This document shows, piece after piece, positions 1-11,306 of a DNA stretch of 64,000 bases. The translations under genes were made by a program, and so were the position numbers. Source of the stretch: Agelas oroides (taxonomy: Eukaryota; Porifera; Demospongiae; Agelasida; Agelasidae). The notes under the pieces are model-generated. The model saw nothing but the letters and a program-made list of their open reading frames with translations, was not told the DNA's origin and ran no database searches. Numbering within the stretch: position 1 is the stretch's first letter; the number at the start of each line of letters is the position of its first letter. The DNA lies in NCBI GenBank assembly GCA_949130485.1, contig OX422193.1:7797356-7861355 (forward strand), read 5' to 3'.

Positions 1-660
1 AGTTTTGTACCACCTGCTCCTCCTCTTCCTACATGATATGATGTAGGTCAGAGGTTGTGCTGAAGGACACACCACAGCTGGCATTCATGTGGGTTAGTTT
101 AGCCTGGGGACGCTCATCTGAGCAAGCCAGTTTTCATGGCATAGATAGTGCAGGCGGTCAAGTTTCTCATGTGTTGGAGGGTATCTGTAGTTTGTAATGC
201 TAATTCTGGTTTGGCTTCATGGTACAATACTGGTCTAGCTTGTACAGCCTGTGCCCATTTAGAGCCCCCCTCCCAATAGAGGTAACTTGTGCACTCATGC
301 TCTCACTTACTTATGCAGTGTCACTCCAGTCCCACAAACTCTTCCTCTCTTGTCTTCACAAAACTTTACTTTCAGACAGAGCCGCTAAACACAAACCGCG
401 GATTGCTCCTTCTGCCTCTAGTCTTGTGCCTAGCTCTAGCTCTGTACACGTTAAGCCCCACCCACAAGGGCAACTCCCATTCCACGCCTACTTGTGATAG
501 TGGATGATGGGGTCCTGTGGCGCTCCTCCTACGCAGTAGAAGTGCGGGGTGTCTGCTGTTGCCAGGAAACACTCAGCAGCTCATCAGATGAGGTACCTGT
601 TTATGCTGGAGTCAGGCAGGGGGGTCAGGCACAGGGAGGAAGGGGGGGGGGGAGGGGAGA
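1..660. other. Intergenic, no gene seen
   Basis: Short open frames only, none with splice signals or recognisable protein sequence. A G-rich run lies at about 640-658, just before the tandem units that follow. Confidence 0.5.
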
Positions 661-906
661 GGATATCATCATGGGTCTCACATAGTCTCGTATTAAAGTG
701 GGTCTGGCTTGTGAGACTAGGTCTCACAAGCTACACCCTTTGCAGAGAGAGGAAGGTTCTGGTCATGGGGGGGAGGGGGGATATCATCATGGGTCTCGCA
801 AGCCACACCCTTTGCAGAGAGAGGAAGGGTCTGGTCACGGGGGGTGGGGATATCATCATGGGTCTCGCAAGCCACACCCTTTGTAGAGAGAGGAAGGGTC
901 TGGTCA
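661..906. repeat. Short tandem array, about 3 units
   Basis: The phrase GATATCATCATGGGTCTC recurs at about 661, 780 and 848, each followed by a CAAGCCACACCCTTTG-like segment and a GAGAGGAAGGGTCTGGTCA segment. Unit length varies (about 68-119 bp) through G-run length and an extra insert in the first unit. The last unit ends in GTCTGGTCA, which is the left flank of the next element. Confidence 0.8.
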
Positions 907-1301
907 TAGCCTCGTTCCCAGGCCCCACCCAGCTTTTCGTCGCTTGCAGTACGGAAAAGCGGGGAGAGCCTGGTATCTTTTCTCACGTGAGCATGACGTA
1001 ATCGGAAAATGGCGAAATTTTCAGAAAAAACAGGCAGCGTTTTGCGTGTTGTTCAGCCGACTACACGCTCAACGCTCGATGTATATGACAATCGCCCTCC
1101 GCTAGCTAGATGCTTGCGGTAAGCTACCTGCTACGTGGGCTCTTTTTGCTGTTCTGGGCCCTGTGCACCCACGCACAATTAAACCCTTTCTACCATCCTT
1201 TCTATCCCGACGTCACTCACGTGAGAAAAGATACCAGGCCCTCTCCCGCTTTTCCGTACTAATAGCGACGGAAAGCTGGGCGGGGTCTGGGAACGAGGCT
1301 A
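907..1301. mobile_element. Inverted-repeat element with 9-bp TSD (MULE-like MITE)
   Basis: Begins TAGCCTCGTTCCCAGGCC and ends in the inverse, GGTCTGGGAACGAGGCTA. The terminal inverted repeats run inward for roughly 90 bp, through GATACCAGGC and CACGTGAGAAAAG blocks. The 9 bp GTCTGGTCA occur on both sides (898-906 and 1302-1310), which I read as a target-site duplication. A 9-bp duplication with long terminal repeats is typical of Mutator-like elements; assignment to that superfamily is inference because no transposase is present. It is the best-preserved 395-bp member of a family with shorter copies across the window. Confidence 0.75.
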
Positions 1302-2790
1302 GTCTGGTCACGCTGCAACCATCAAGTTGTCGCTACGGTAGAAACTTGCTGTGACCAATGAGATTCGCGCTCTTCATAGATTTTATCCGTTCTCATGGAG
1401 TAGCAATTACGTCACAATGTGTTTAGCAGATGTCAGCATCTTATTATCTATTTGATAATTGAGTTCCTCAGCGACAACTTGTTAATTGCAGTGACCCTTC
1501 CTCTCTCTGTGAAGGGTATGGCTTGTGAGACTAGCGTACTCTCACGTAGCCAGACTCCGGCGAGAGTCTGGCTACGTTAGACTAACACATACCATGCTAG
1601 TTTCACAAGCCAGACCCTTTTTATTCCTCAGTGCCAATCACTTCCATTATCTCCATGCAGCAGTCAGCGTTGAAAAACGGTAAGGATCTGGCTTTTGCCC
1701 TCCCCTTCACTCCCCCTCCAAATGCACACCATTCCTAGACTCATTCCCAGGCTCTTCCCACCTCCAGTTTTTGATTACTTGCAATCAAAAACTGGAGGTA
1801 GAAAACATAGACACACAGTACATAATAACCCCCATATGTATGTACATATATGTACAATTGAAGCCCTAAAAATTACCTTCTATTAGAGAGATGAGGTCTA
1901 CAGTTTAAAGTAGACACGTACAGTACAGACGCTAAATGTACATATAGTTATTGACTCCAGTTGTTTTAGTAACACTTGCACAATTTTAGCATCAACTGAT
2001 TCATTTTGGCTTTTCGCTTTTCACTCTGCTATTGCAAGCTTTACTAAAACGGCTGTACAACTGTAATTGACACATTCTTTCTCACTCCAATCTACACAAC
2101 TCTCCTGCCCATGGTTGCAAGCTGTAATTTTTGTTGACTAGACTTGTAATTGCCAATTTAGAGAGTTAATAGACTGAAGCCTGAGGTCTGCATGTAGTCT
2201 GGCAGAACAATCACTGACAACCAGCTGACATGAACCAGAGCTATCACTAGGGCAGCTCGTGTTTTACGAGACTGGTTGCTAGTCCCTAACCATCATTTGA
2301 TGGTGGCTAACTGCTGAGAAATAGAGTATCAGCCAAATGGCATCATGATTCTGAGGCAATAGATAGTATATTGTATGTATTTACATTTGAGAAATGGAGT
2401 ATTTGTGAGTTTTCACCAGGAACTGTTCTTCAAATGAGGACACACACAAACATGTTGGTTTGGTTTCAAATCTCAGCATAATCCACATCGTGCAGTTCGT
2501 ATGAGTCCTCCCTTGCTGAGCACAGTTTCCATGAAAACTCAAACGGAAGACCTGCAGTAGTTGCCACAGAATCCAGTTGAGGACTTACCTGGGGTATTGT
2601 AACTGTCCATATCATTTCAGTCCTGCACACTTAAGAAGTTTAGGTAACTCGATGGAGTGTACCCACATCCTTGGGTGAGTGTTGGCATGAAGTTACAAAC
2701 AGTGAAACATTCATAGGTGTGTATTTGCCCTTAATTTTATTAGGTCTACTCATAAGGGGTCAACAATATTCAAGGTGTCTTGCTTGTTAC
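1302..2790. other. Intergenic with two perfect hairpins
   Basis: No gene seen. Hairpin 1 at 1545-1576 has 13-bp arms (CGTAGCCAGACTC and its complement) with a short loop. Hairpin 2 at about 1759-1797 has arms CTCCAGTTTTTGATT and AATCAAAAACTGGAG separated by 6 bp. Both look like remnants of small inverted-repeat elements; hairpin 2 directly follows a TTCCCAGGCTCTTCCC segment resembling the element terminus at 907. Confidence 0.6.
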
Positions 2791-3252
2791 TAGGCTTGAG
2801 GCGATTATGCCAGCATAATTTCCGGAATGATAGGAAGTTTCTGGAAGCAGGCATTATGCGGGAATAAACGGTGGAAAACGGGGGAATAATGCCACGTTGC
2901 ATGGCTTTTCGCCCACTACATGTAACAGGATGGCAGAGTCTAGCAGTGCTGAGACTACCACTAGTAGTAATTTTAGTGGTAGCAGTCACAGTACAAATTT
3001 CAGTGCCTACACAAGTGAGGTAGAATCTGATTCTGAGGCGAACTCGACTGAAGCTGGCCCGAGTTCACGAGTGGTCTCTTTGTTGGATCGTTTGACAGTA
3101 TATACTGATGTGTGTAGGATAATAATATTATGTGGAATAATGAATGACTTTTTTTGAAAGAATAATCGGATTAAATCTAAAGAATTATTGGAACACTTTT
3201 TAGGAAGTGCGGAATAGAATAATCGGCAAAATTTTGAGCACACTCAAGCCTA
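2791..3252 (+). mobile_element. hAT-like non-autonomous DNA transposon
   Basis: Termini TAGGCTTGAG and CTCAAGCCTA are exact inverted repeats. Flanks are CTTGTTAC (2783-2790) and CTTGTTGC (3253-3260), an 8-bp direct repeat with one mismatch, the duplication size expected for hAT elements. Inside, at about 2930-3110 on the plus strand, an ATG-initiated Ser/Thr/Glu-rich stretch begins MAESSSAETTTSS and reaches SSRVVSLLDRL, like the disordered N-terminus of a transposase. The frame then ends, so this is an internal-deletion derivative. The hAT assignment rests on TSD length and termini. Confidence 0.6.
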
Positions 3253-3425
3253 CTTGTTGCTACTGGTAATGATATTTACTAGCTATCCTATGACATCATG
3301 TGTATGTATCCCCGTCCCCAGGCTCTAACCCAACTTTCCCAGTGATGAGATGCTAGATAGTTACCTAAAAATCTGTATTTCATTTGCTGTTCTGTTAGTA
3401 CAATAGTGATTCACTTAACCCTTTA

Positions 3426-3790
3426 ACTATGAATGACGACTATAGTCGTCATCGAAATTCGGCCGCATGTTATCAGTTGGCGCAATCCGTTTTGAAGATA
3501 GGTTCTGAGCTAGCAGAAAGGGTGGGACAGGGGGAGGTGGGTGGGTGCACCGCTCTGGGTGACAGTGCATGGCGGCTGTTGTACCTGGCTATAGAAAAGG
3601 CCTGGTCAGTGCTGGATGGCCCGTTCTTCTGCTTTCTTGTACAAACGAGCATAGAAAACGGTCCTTTCACCTTGTAGGGACTCCATTTCCGGCTTTTTAG
3701 GCAGCTTTCAGTCTGGAGGAGCGTTCTCTGGTCGGATGGCCCTGACTATTGAACGCTCGGTAATGAGTGGGTGTGGTCAGGGTCATGAAC
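3426..3790. repeat. Dispersed repeat family R1, copy 1
   Basis: About 360 bp sharing a common order of blocks with 13,705-14,046 and 18,450-18,722: GAAAGGGTGGGACAGGG-like, GGGAGGTGGGTGGGTG, a GTAGAAAAGGCCTGG-like block, TTCACCTTGTAGG, GGCAGCTTTCAGTCTGGA, and a closing AATGAGTGGGTGTGGTCA-like block. All three copies share one orientation. The short palindromic TGACGACTATAGTCGTCA lies at the left end. No coding potential is conserved between copies. Confidence 0.65.
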
Positions 3791-4908
3791 CTGCATTCCC
3801 CTGCAGCTAGGTTTTTGTTTAATCACTACAGTTGTGTCAAATAGTGCACTAACTCTTTGCAATCCGATCTTATAGCATACTAGATACCTTTCATCACAGC
3901 AGTACGTATATTGCCCTTTCCAGCCTTATTGAAAACCTTCCAAACCTCACAAACAGTTGTATCCAGGAGTTGTTCCAATTTTAACACAACTTGTTAGACA
4001 CTTAGACCCATTTCTGATTAGCACATAAATTTGAGTGGGTGGAGCCAAGTGCTATAGATAGTAATCTGTCTCACTAGCTGACAAATAACCAATAGAAAGG
4101 AGAACTGATCTACCGGACATTTGAATCGGAAGTTCCCCATGTGCAGTTGTCCGTCTTTACAAGGTCTATAGTATATAGTACTAGACATCTAACTCTTCAC
4201 CACAGGGGTTGAAGAGATTGTGAGGAGACAAAGTTAATAAGAAGCTTGCCATGAAACAAGACTCTTCAATGCATTCAAGACATGAGTCTACTGACAATGT
4301 ATGGTGAGGAATGAAATGTAGAGAGGGCCAGCTGTGCAAGGAGGATGACTGTCCTTGTTTGTTACACTAGACTTTCAGTCTAAAGTGGGGAGGGAATGTT
4401 TATGTTGACTTGAATGATGTCCAATTAGTCTTGCACAAGACTGCACGCCCACTGGTTCAATGAAAGGTCATGACAAAATTTGCTGTGGCTAAAAAAACAG
4501 GAAAACGACTGCAGGAAATTATCCAGTAAAAAAAAAATGGAAATAAATACTTGGGGGGGGGGTGGGGAAGGGCTCATTCTTGAGAGGGCATGTTAGTGAG
4601 AGTCTATGGTGTATGTGATAGTCCTATGTAGAAACTAAAGAGTATTGCCTCACATGTTCAATCACTTTTTTACGTTCAAAGCACTGTATCGCTAACCTTC
4701 CGTGAAGGGCAGGGCCTACACATGCTTTGCAGATACATGAACATCCAATGCATTTATGTCGTGTGTATGAGCTCCCCTCATAGTTCAGTGATACAGCACT
4801 TTGAATGCAGTAATGTGATGGAATATCTTTTGATTTCTACACACAACTGTCACATACATGTGTATGGTTCTTGTCAACATCTGTATACATGCTTTCTTTT
4901 CTTTCTAG

Positions 4909-4977
4909 TTCATTGGCCACATGGTTATTGCTGATGGGATATGCAAAGTGGGGTTATCCACCCCAGCTGGTGTGTAA
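4909..4977 (+). CDS. Possible terminal exon, unknown protein
   Basis: A pyrimidine-rich acceptor (TTTCTTTTCTTTCTAG) precedes 22 codons and a TAA stop, reading FIGHMVIADGICKVGLSTPA and two more residues. The composition looks protein-like, but I could not find a matching upstream exon with compatible phase, nor name the family. It could be a chance frame. Confidence 0.25.
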   Translation, partial: FIGHMVIADGICKVGLSTPAGV

Positions 4978-5678
4978 CTGCCAAGTGTCTGAAAGCCTTG
5001 GGGGAAGATAAATCCAGGTCAGCACCTTGCCATATTGTCATCAGCCTTATTCCCAGACTCTCCCGCTACAAATGTGCGCGCATTTTATTGTCCGCATGGC
5101 ATCAGGGTACACCATATAACTGGGTACCCATCAGATAACTACTGAGCATAAGCACTTTTGAGAGTACTATATAATTATACAGTCTTCTTTCTGGCATTAG
5201 TGTGTCACCTTCGTGTTGCAGTCGGTAGTCTCATGTAGGACAATAATTGGTCACTATTGATGCTAACTAGCTAACAGAAATTCCAGGACACATGAAGGTG
5301 TTTTTGACCTTAAATAGGAAAGCATCAGGCACGAAAAGATTAAACATATTCTGCCATGTGTAAGCACATCACAGGTAGGGGAATGAGAGTCTCCCAATAA
5401 ATTTTTGGAGTGTTGATGCTCATGTATGAATATTTGCCTTTCTACCCATTGTGCCATATGGCAGTAGTTTTGATTGGCTAATCAATTGCTTGAAGACTGT
5501 TTACAGCCATAGTTTCAACATGTGGCATGTCCCTGCCAACACACAATCTATAATTATGCATGTGGACCTTGTGTAACCAGACTAACCAAACTGACAGCTA
5601 TAGCCCTGCAATGCTAAAGTTAGATACAATTCTCTTGTGGTGCTGATATTATTAATTCTCTTGTCTCTCAATCCCTAG

Positions 5679-5759
5679 GTGGTGGGTTATTCACAGCTCT
5701 CCTTTGGTGACTATGCTACTATAGTTAAAGATGATTATATAGTCCTGCTTTACAGATAA
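5679..5759 (+). CDS. Possible terminal exon with FGDY motif
   Basis: Acceptor CTCAATCCCTAG is followed by 26 codons and TAA, containing GYSQLSFGDYATIV and ending VLLYR. GFGDY-type sequence followed by an LYR a short distance later resembles the second pore loop of two-pore potassium channels, but the T-x-G-(F/Y/L)-G signature is not intact (SFGDY instead of GFGDY). No partner exon was found. Treat as a lead or a pseudogene fragment. Confidence 0.2.
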   Translation: MVGYSQLSFGDYATIVKDDYIVLLYR

Positions 5760-6074
5760 CTTTCAGGCTGCTTCAAGTTGACTTCCCTAATTTTACATTG
5801 TGTATGCTGTGTTTCTTGTAGTATGTGTAACATACCTAAAAAGTTGATCAGCTCATTCCTAGGTAAAGTATGAGCTGTTTATTTCAGGGTGGTCATACCT
5901 TGCACGCCTGTGGAAGTTGCCCCGTGTCTATTTGAACATTGTTCATTGTTCAGTTAGAGCAATGAACAATGTGACAGCAGCTTGTTATTAATAACAGGAA
6001 CTACAAATTAATCTAGCAACACACAAACTGGTTGCTAGCCATGCACATGTTAACTTATTGGTATCTTCCTGGTT

Positions 6075-6354
6075 CGTCTACTCCAGTTTCGTCTACTGCC
6101 GTTTCGTCTACTCCAATTTTGTCTACTGATGTTTCGTCTACTCAATTTTTCAAGTCAAAATTTATTCTTAGTTTAATTTGAATATGACAGACAAACAATT
6201 GCTGCTTCAATACAGAATAAGAGAGCACAGATCATGGCTGCAAATTTCCCTCGTGAGCCTGGTGGTGTCAATTGTAAGGAAAGTCCTATCCACCCAGTCA
6301 TCGAAACAATATTAATTGGTAGACACAAGAGTAATAGATAGATAGGTCGACAGG

Positions 6355-6424
<70 letters not shown>
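6075..6424. repeat. 17-bp minisatellite and (GATA)n microsatellite
   Basis: At about 6075-6146 the unit TTTCGTCTACTCCAG recurs about five times with substitutions. At about 6335-6424 a (GATA)n tract of about 20 units is nearly uninterrupted after an impure start. Confidence 0.9.
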
Positions 6425-6425
<1 letters not shown>

Positions 6426-6837
6426 CACAACCTAAAGAAAGATACAAATTTAAGGAAAAAATATGCAAAGAAAGGTAACAAGAGTTTAGTATCAAGTTCT
6501 TGCTAACTTTAGGAAGCCTGAGGTAACAACAGCTCTGTTCCTTGTCTCCAGTTTTCAATACCCATGCTTGTTTGTTAAGTGTGCAGCTAAACTGACAACT
6601 GGAAGTGTGTACACTCATTCCATGCAGCTGCTGATCTTAACTATAGGACTGGTCATTGTTTGATTTTTCATATGATTATGGCCACAGTGGGTAACTGCAT
6701 GCTATTAAACTCATCACGGTATGGGGGACCTATGGAAAAGCAGGAAATGGAAACTGGAAACGGAAACCGCGTTAACACTGTGGCATGCATGAGTTCGATT
6801 GGTCCGTTTGCCTGGTATAAAGTCCACTTTCGTTGTT

Positions 6838-7435
6838 GGTTGTCGTGGAAAGTTGCCGTGGAAAGTTATATTGTGGAAAGTTGTCGTGGAAAGTTGTGGA
6901 AAGTTATCGTGGAAAGTTGTGGAAAGTTGTGGAAAGTTGTCGTGGGATTTTAGAGAAGGATTGAAGTTGTTGAAGTCAGTTTAGTCTGCAGTTGTCGTGG
7001 GACGTTGTCGTGGAAGTTGTAGCTAGTTAAAGTGAGTTGAGTTCAGTCGTGGAAGTTGTAGCTAGCTAAAGTGAGTTGAGTTGTCGTGGAAGGTTGTAGC
7101 TAGTTAAAGTGAGTTGAGTTGTCGTGGAAGTTGTAGCTAGTTAAAGTGAATTGAGTTCAGTCGTGGAAGTTGTAGCTAGTTGAAGTGAGTTGAGTTCAGT
7201 CGTGGAAGTTGTAGCTAGTTAAAGTGAGTTGAGTTCAGTCGTGGAAGTTGTAGCTAGTTGAAGTGAGTTGAGTTCAGTCGTGGAAGTTGTAGCTAGTTAA
7301 AGTGAGTTGAGTTCAGTCGTGGAAGTTGTAGCTAGTTGAAGTGAGTTGAGTTCAGTCGTGGAAGTTGTAGCTAGTTAAAGTGAGTTGAGTTGTCGTGGAA
7401 GTTGTAGCTAGTTAAAGTGAGTTAAACTTGTAGTT
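6838..7435 (+). repeat. Minisatellite block directly upstream of a start codon
   Basis: Two related arrays in series. At about 6838-6950 short units based on GTGGAAAGTTGTC repeat. From about 7000 to 7435 a 39-bp unit built from TCGTGGAAGTTGTAGCTAG and TTAAAGTGAGTTGAGTTCAG repeats about ten times, with lengths alternating as the TTCAG part is present or absent. The array ends only about 60 bp before the ATG at 7496, so it probably lies in the promoter or 5' leader of the coiled-coil gene. It has no long open frame. Confidence 0.85.
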
Positions 7436-7495
7436 GTAGGCTAAGTTGCAGTTACAGTCAAAGTTGCAGTGGAGTAGGAGTTCCAGTTGACGAAG

Positions 7496-10400
7496 ATGGC
7501 GTTACAGAGTAAGTTTGGGTATCGTATTAAAAGGCATCGTTGGCTTCCTCCGGGGAACCTGTTTCAGTATTATAGGGACGATAACTCCTGATATATAGCA
7601 AACTCCAATTTTAATGCAACTAGTATCAGTGGATAGAGTGGGAGCTACAAAATGATACTCATTTTGTTAGGCTGTGCCTTATAGATCTATTGTTGTAAAA
7701 ACAAATACCTGTACTGTAGACACAGCATTAAAATATTGCAGGCATTTACGTATGACATACTAGTCTATTCTATATCAAAACGCTGTCAGCAGTCACTGGA
7801 CTGGACTGGACTGGTGGTGTATGAAGCGTCCACCAGCTAGCTACATTAGACTTGTGTACTACATGCATGAACAAAGCCCCCTGTGGCTTCTGAAAAAGAA
7901 GAGAAATAGGGTACACGGAAAAATCAGCTTTTAACCTTCCCATGCAGGGCTTCCCAACGTCCATGTTTTATAGCTAAGCATGTATATCTAAATATTTCTG
8001 TCGTGTCCCCTGCCCCCAAACTTGTTCTCAGCGTAACTTGTTTCTCAGAAAGAATTTGCGCGACAGCTGTCCCACAAATTCTTTCTGAGAGACATGCATC
8101 ATTGGCAAGACATGATTGGCAAGACATTTTTTTCTATATCTCCTGCAGTGTAGACAACAGACGATCAATACATGAAAACTGTCATCATGACATAATACTA
8201 TTTGTATGCACCATAACATCTAGACCCGCCTTGTGCGCATGTACATACGTGTCTACCCAGACCCCACTCTCCACGGGGTTTCTCGCCGGGAGGCGCGATG
8301 ATGCATATTTAATAGACTCGTGCCCCGCCCGTGCCGGGGACGAGGCTAGCGCAGGCGGGGCACGAGTCTATTAAATACGCATCATGTATTGCTACTCGGA
8401 CAATAGAGACTCTGCACACCATGGTTGACAAAAGTTCAGGAAGCTAGGCTGCAAAGCCTCTTGAACTTGCAGATACACAACAGTTGGCTGTATGTAGTGT
8501 GCAGGCTGTAATTGAAGTGGGGGGCGTGAAAACGGAAAGTCTCAAGTCTTTGAAGTCTTTGTTTTCTGTATTTCCCAGGAACACCAATGAAGAGGACCCG
8601 GGAGGCTGATGTGGCCCAAACAGGCAGTGTACCTAAGACCCCCAGGGTCCAAGTAAATATCCCGTACGTTTGCTCTCCATGCACTAGTGAAGCTATCACT
8701 AAGCTCTTGTCTGAAGCAAAAACTGAAGAGATACTGATGTGCATGTTTGTAGAATATTTTTAAAGATACTTTCTTTTAAGTCTAAGCCACACTCCAAGAT
8801 GCTAACAGAACCTATACAGTCTACAGTTTTAGTACTGCATATTTATGTCTGTAGCTATAAACAAGCATATAAGATCCAGTATAGGTCATAATCACAGCCT
8901 AGATCCAACCGAGCACTTACTCAAGATTATTGGAAGGCTTAGTTTTGTGCCACTTGTAGAGCTAAAGAAAGCTTTAGCTAATAATATGTGCTCAAATTGG
9001 ATGTCCATTGCTTTGTCTGGCCTGGCAAGTATATTATGTTCTTTCCTAGGGGGTTGTAACTTTCCTTCATCTTGGGGTGAAACATGCATAGATATTAGCT
9101 ATAGGGAAGTAGAATTATAGTTCAGGCTATGCTTGCTCTATACTGTATACTACTTAGCCACCCAGAAGCGTACAAACTTAGTGGCATAGCACTTTACAGC
9201 ATCATGTATATGAGTAGTGTAGTCAATGTTTAGCAATAGTTCATACCATACTTCACATGGGTGGTGTTTTTGCTCTTTTGTACATAGAGACGTGGTGAAG
9301 AAGTTGTCTAGAGCTGTAGGAACTAACTTACCTTCTCGTAGCGTAGTACCATTACTTAAGGAACTTGGCAGAGGGATGTCAGAAGTACAGTTGGCGGGGA
9401 AATTCAGTAAAGACTTTTTAACACAACAATCGTACATAAGTGGAAGCACCGTCGAGCAACAGCTCAAAAGGATGAAAGAGGTACTTTACAGGAACTAGAG
9501 AAGCTTTTCGTAAATTTTTGCATCTTTTTTTTGTGATAGATAAAATTAAGATACAGTATGGCATTCCATTAAGTGACCCCCTGGACCATCCGTAGCAGGA
9601 TAGTCACATATAAAAGTTTCTGATTTTTATTAGTTCCTCAATCGTCCAGTTTTGTTGTAGCTAACATAACCTAGCTTGCTCTGCTTCGACTGCTTGGTGT
9701 ACAAGTACGTTCAGGGTTTTGCAGCCACCCTTCGGGCCAAAAGCATGGCATACATTTGACATTACATGCAGGGCCAATTCAAGACTGCAAATCACAATGC
9801 TTAGGCCACGCCTCCTATGTTACATCACGATTACCAAGCCTTGCTGTGCTCGGCAAATATAGATCCACTTAAGATTTTACTGTCTGTTAGCTAGCTATGA
9901 GCAACAGAGGATCTCTGTTTTGTTTTCAGAGCCTGCACCCCTCAAAAAGGAAGCAGGAGTTATCTGCAGCAAGGGTGGACCAAGTATGGCTAACATTCGG
10001 TCCGGGAAGAGCAACTACTCTGCTATGGATGGTCCAAATAGATCAGTTTTGGTGGGCGACCAGATATAAGGAATGCACTGTTTTAAAGTCGTAAATAGAA
10101 GAGGTTGACCATATGTGCAAAACCATCCCAGTCATGCATTTATTCATTTTTTCAAAACTTAGGGTTCTAATGATGCAGTAGTTAAGGATGGGATTAGTAA
10201 CCTTCTCAGTTACATCGACAAGAGAGTCGGAAGTAGGTAAGTTTCTACATTACCTGCCAAACATCGATATGATGTGCTAGTGTTGCATATATATTGCAAA
10301 ATCGTCAGTAAAACTGTTAGCTACAGTTGAACCACTTGTTTGTATCTATTGACCATGTATAATATATGGGGTACATTACTATTGTAGCACTTTCGCTAAG

Positions 10401-11237
10401 CTTAGAAGACGACAATTCGGGCCTGAAGTGTGGTGACTTCTCTCGGAGACTGTTCTCCTCATTATCTATTTCAGGCCTGCCAACCTAGCTACTCCAAAAA
10501 CCTTGAGACTGGGTTGTCTGGTGCGTGTGGCATTGCTCGCAAGCCACACCCACTGCAGGAAGATCGATGATTCCGAATCATAAAGTGCATCAACAGTCAA
10601 TACTAGCCTGTGTCGCTTGCACAACAACTTGTGTATGCACGGTTTAGTGTCATGGAATGCAGCCCTCTTCCTCGGTAAGCTAAATTTGGTGACCGTTTCC
10701 AACACCAAGCCACATTTTTTGTTTGTTGAGGTAAGAAATCGGCATCATTTGCACCATTAGAGTAGCTCTATAGATATTCACACGGACTACCTGTGAGATT
10801 AGCTTGTTTGCCTGTGAGACGGCGAGACTTGCACTGAAATCGTGAGACTTACGATAAAAGCATGCTAGTGGCAGGCCTGCTATTTATATTTACTGCGCCA
10901 TTAAAAATAATTAGTCTCCAAAGGCGCCTTGTTTGGAATGAATTACTTTGGGGTGCCTTGTTTAGAGAGGTGTTTTCGAATTAGAGCGCACTTTTCAATG
11001 AACTCGTGAAGTTTGAAACAGCTGAGTATATAGCTACACTGAAGTCGCATGAGTCAGGTGCAAAATCTCTCTAAATATAAAGCACCCTTCACGTGTTAGA
11101 GCAGGAAAATTAGTTTCCTGTCTTAAGGGCGCTAGCTTTTGTTAGAGAGGCACCTTAATTAAAGCTTTTATGGTAAACGACAGCCAGGTGTCCTAAGTAG
11201 CTAGTTAGTAAATTATTGCCTTAAGTTTTATTTTTTG

Positions 11238-11306
<69 letters not shown>

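Larger units (their letters stand above)
3791..6070. other. Intergenic with two isolated exon-like stretches
   Basis: No complete gene. Two plus-strand stretches at 4909-4977 and 5679-5759 look like terminal exons and are listed separately. The remainder has short frames, a poly-G run near 4553 and a degraded TTATTCCCAGACTCTCCC terminus of the 9-bp-TSD family at about 5047. Confidence 0.4.
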
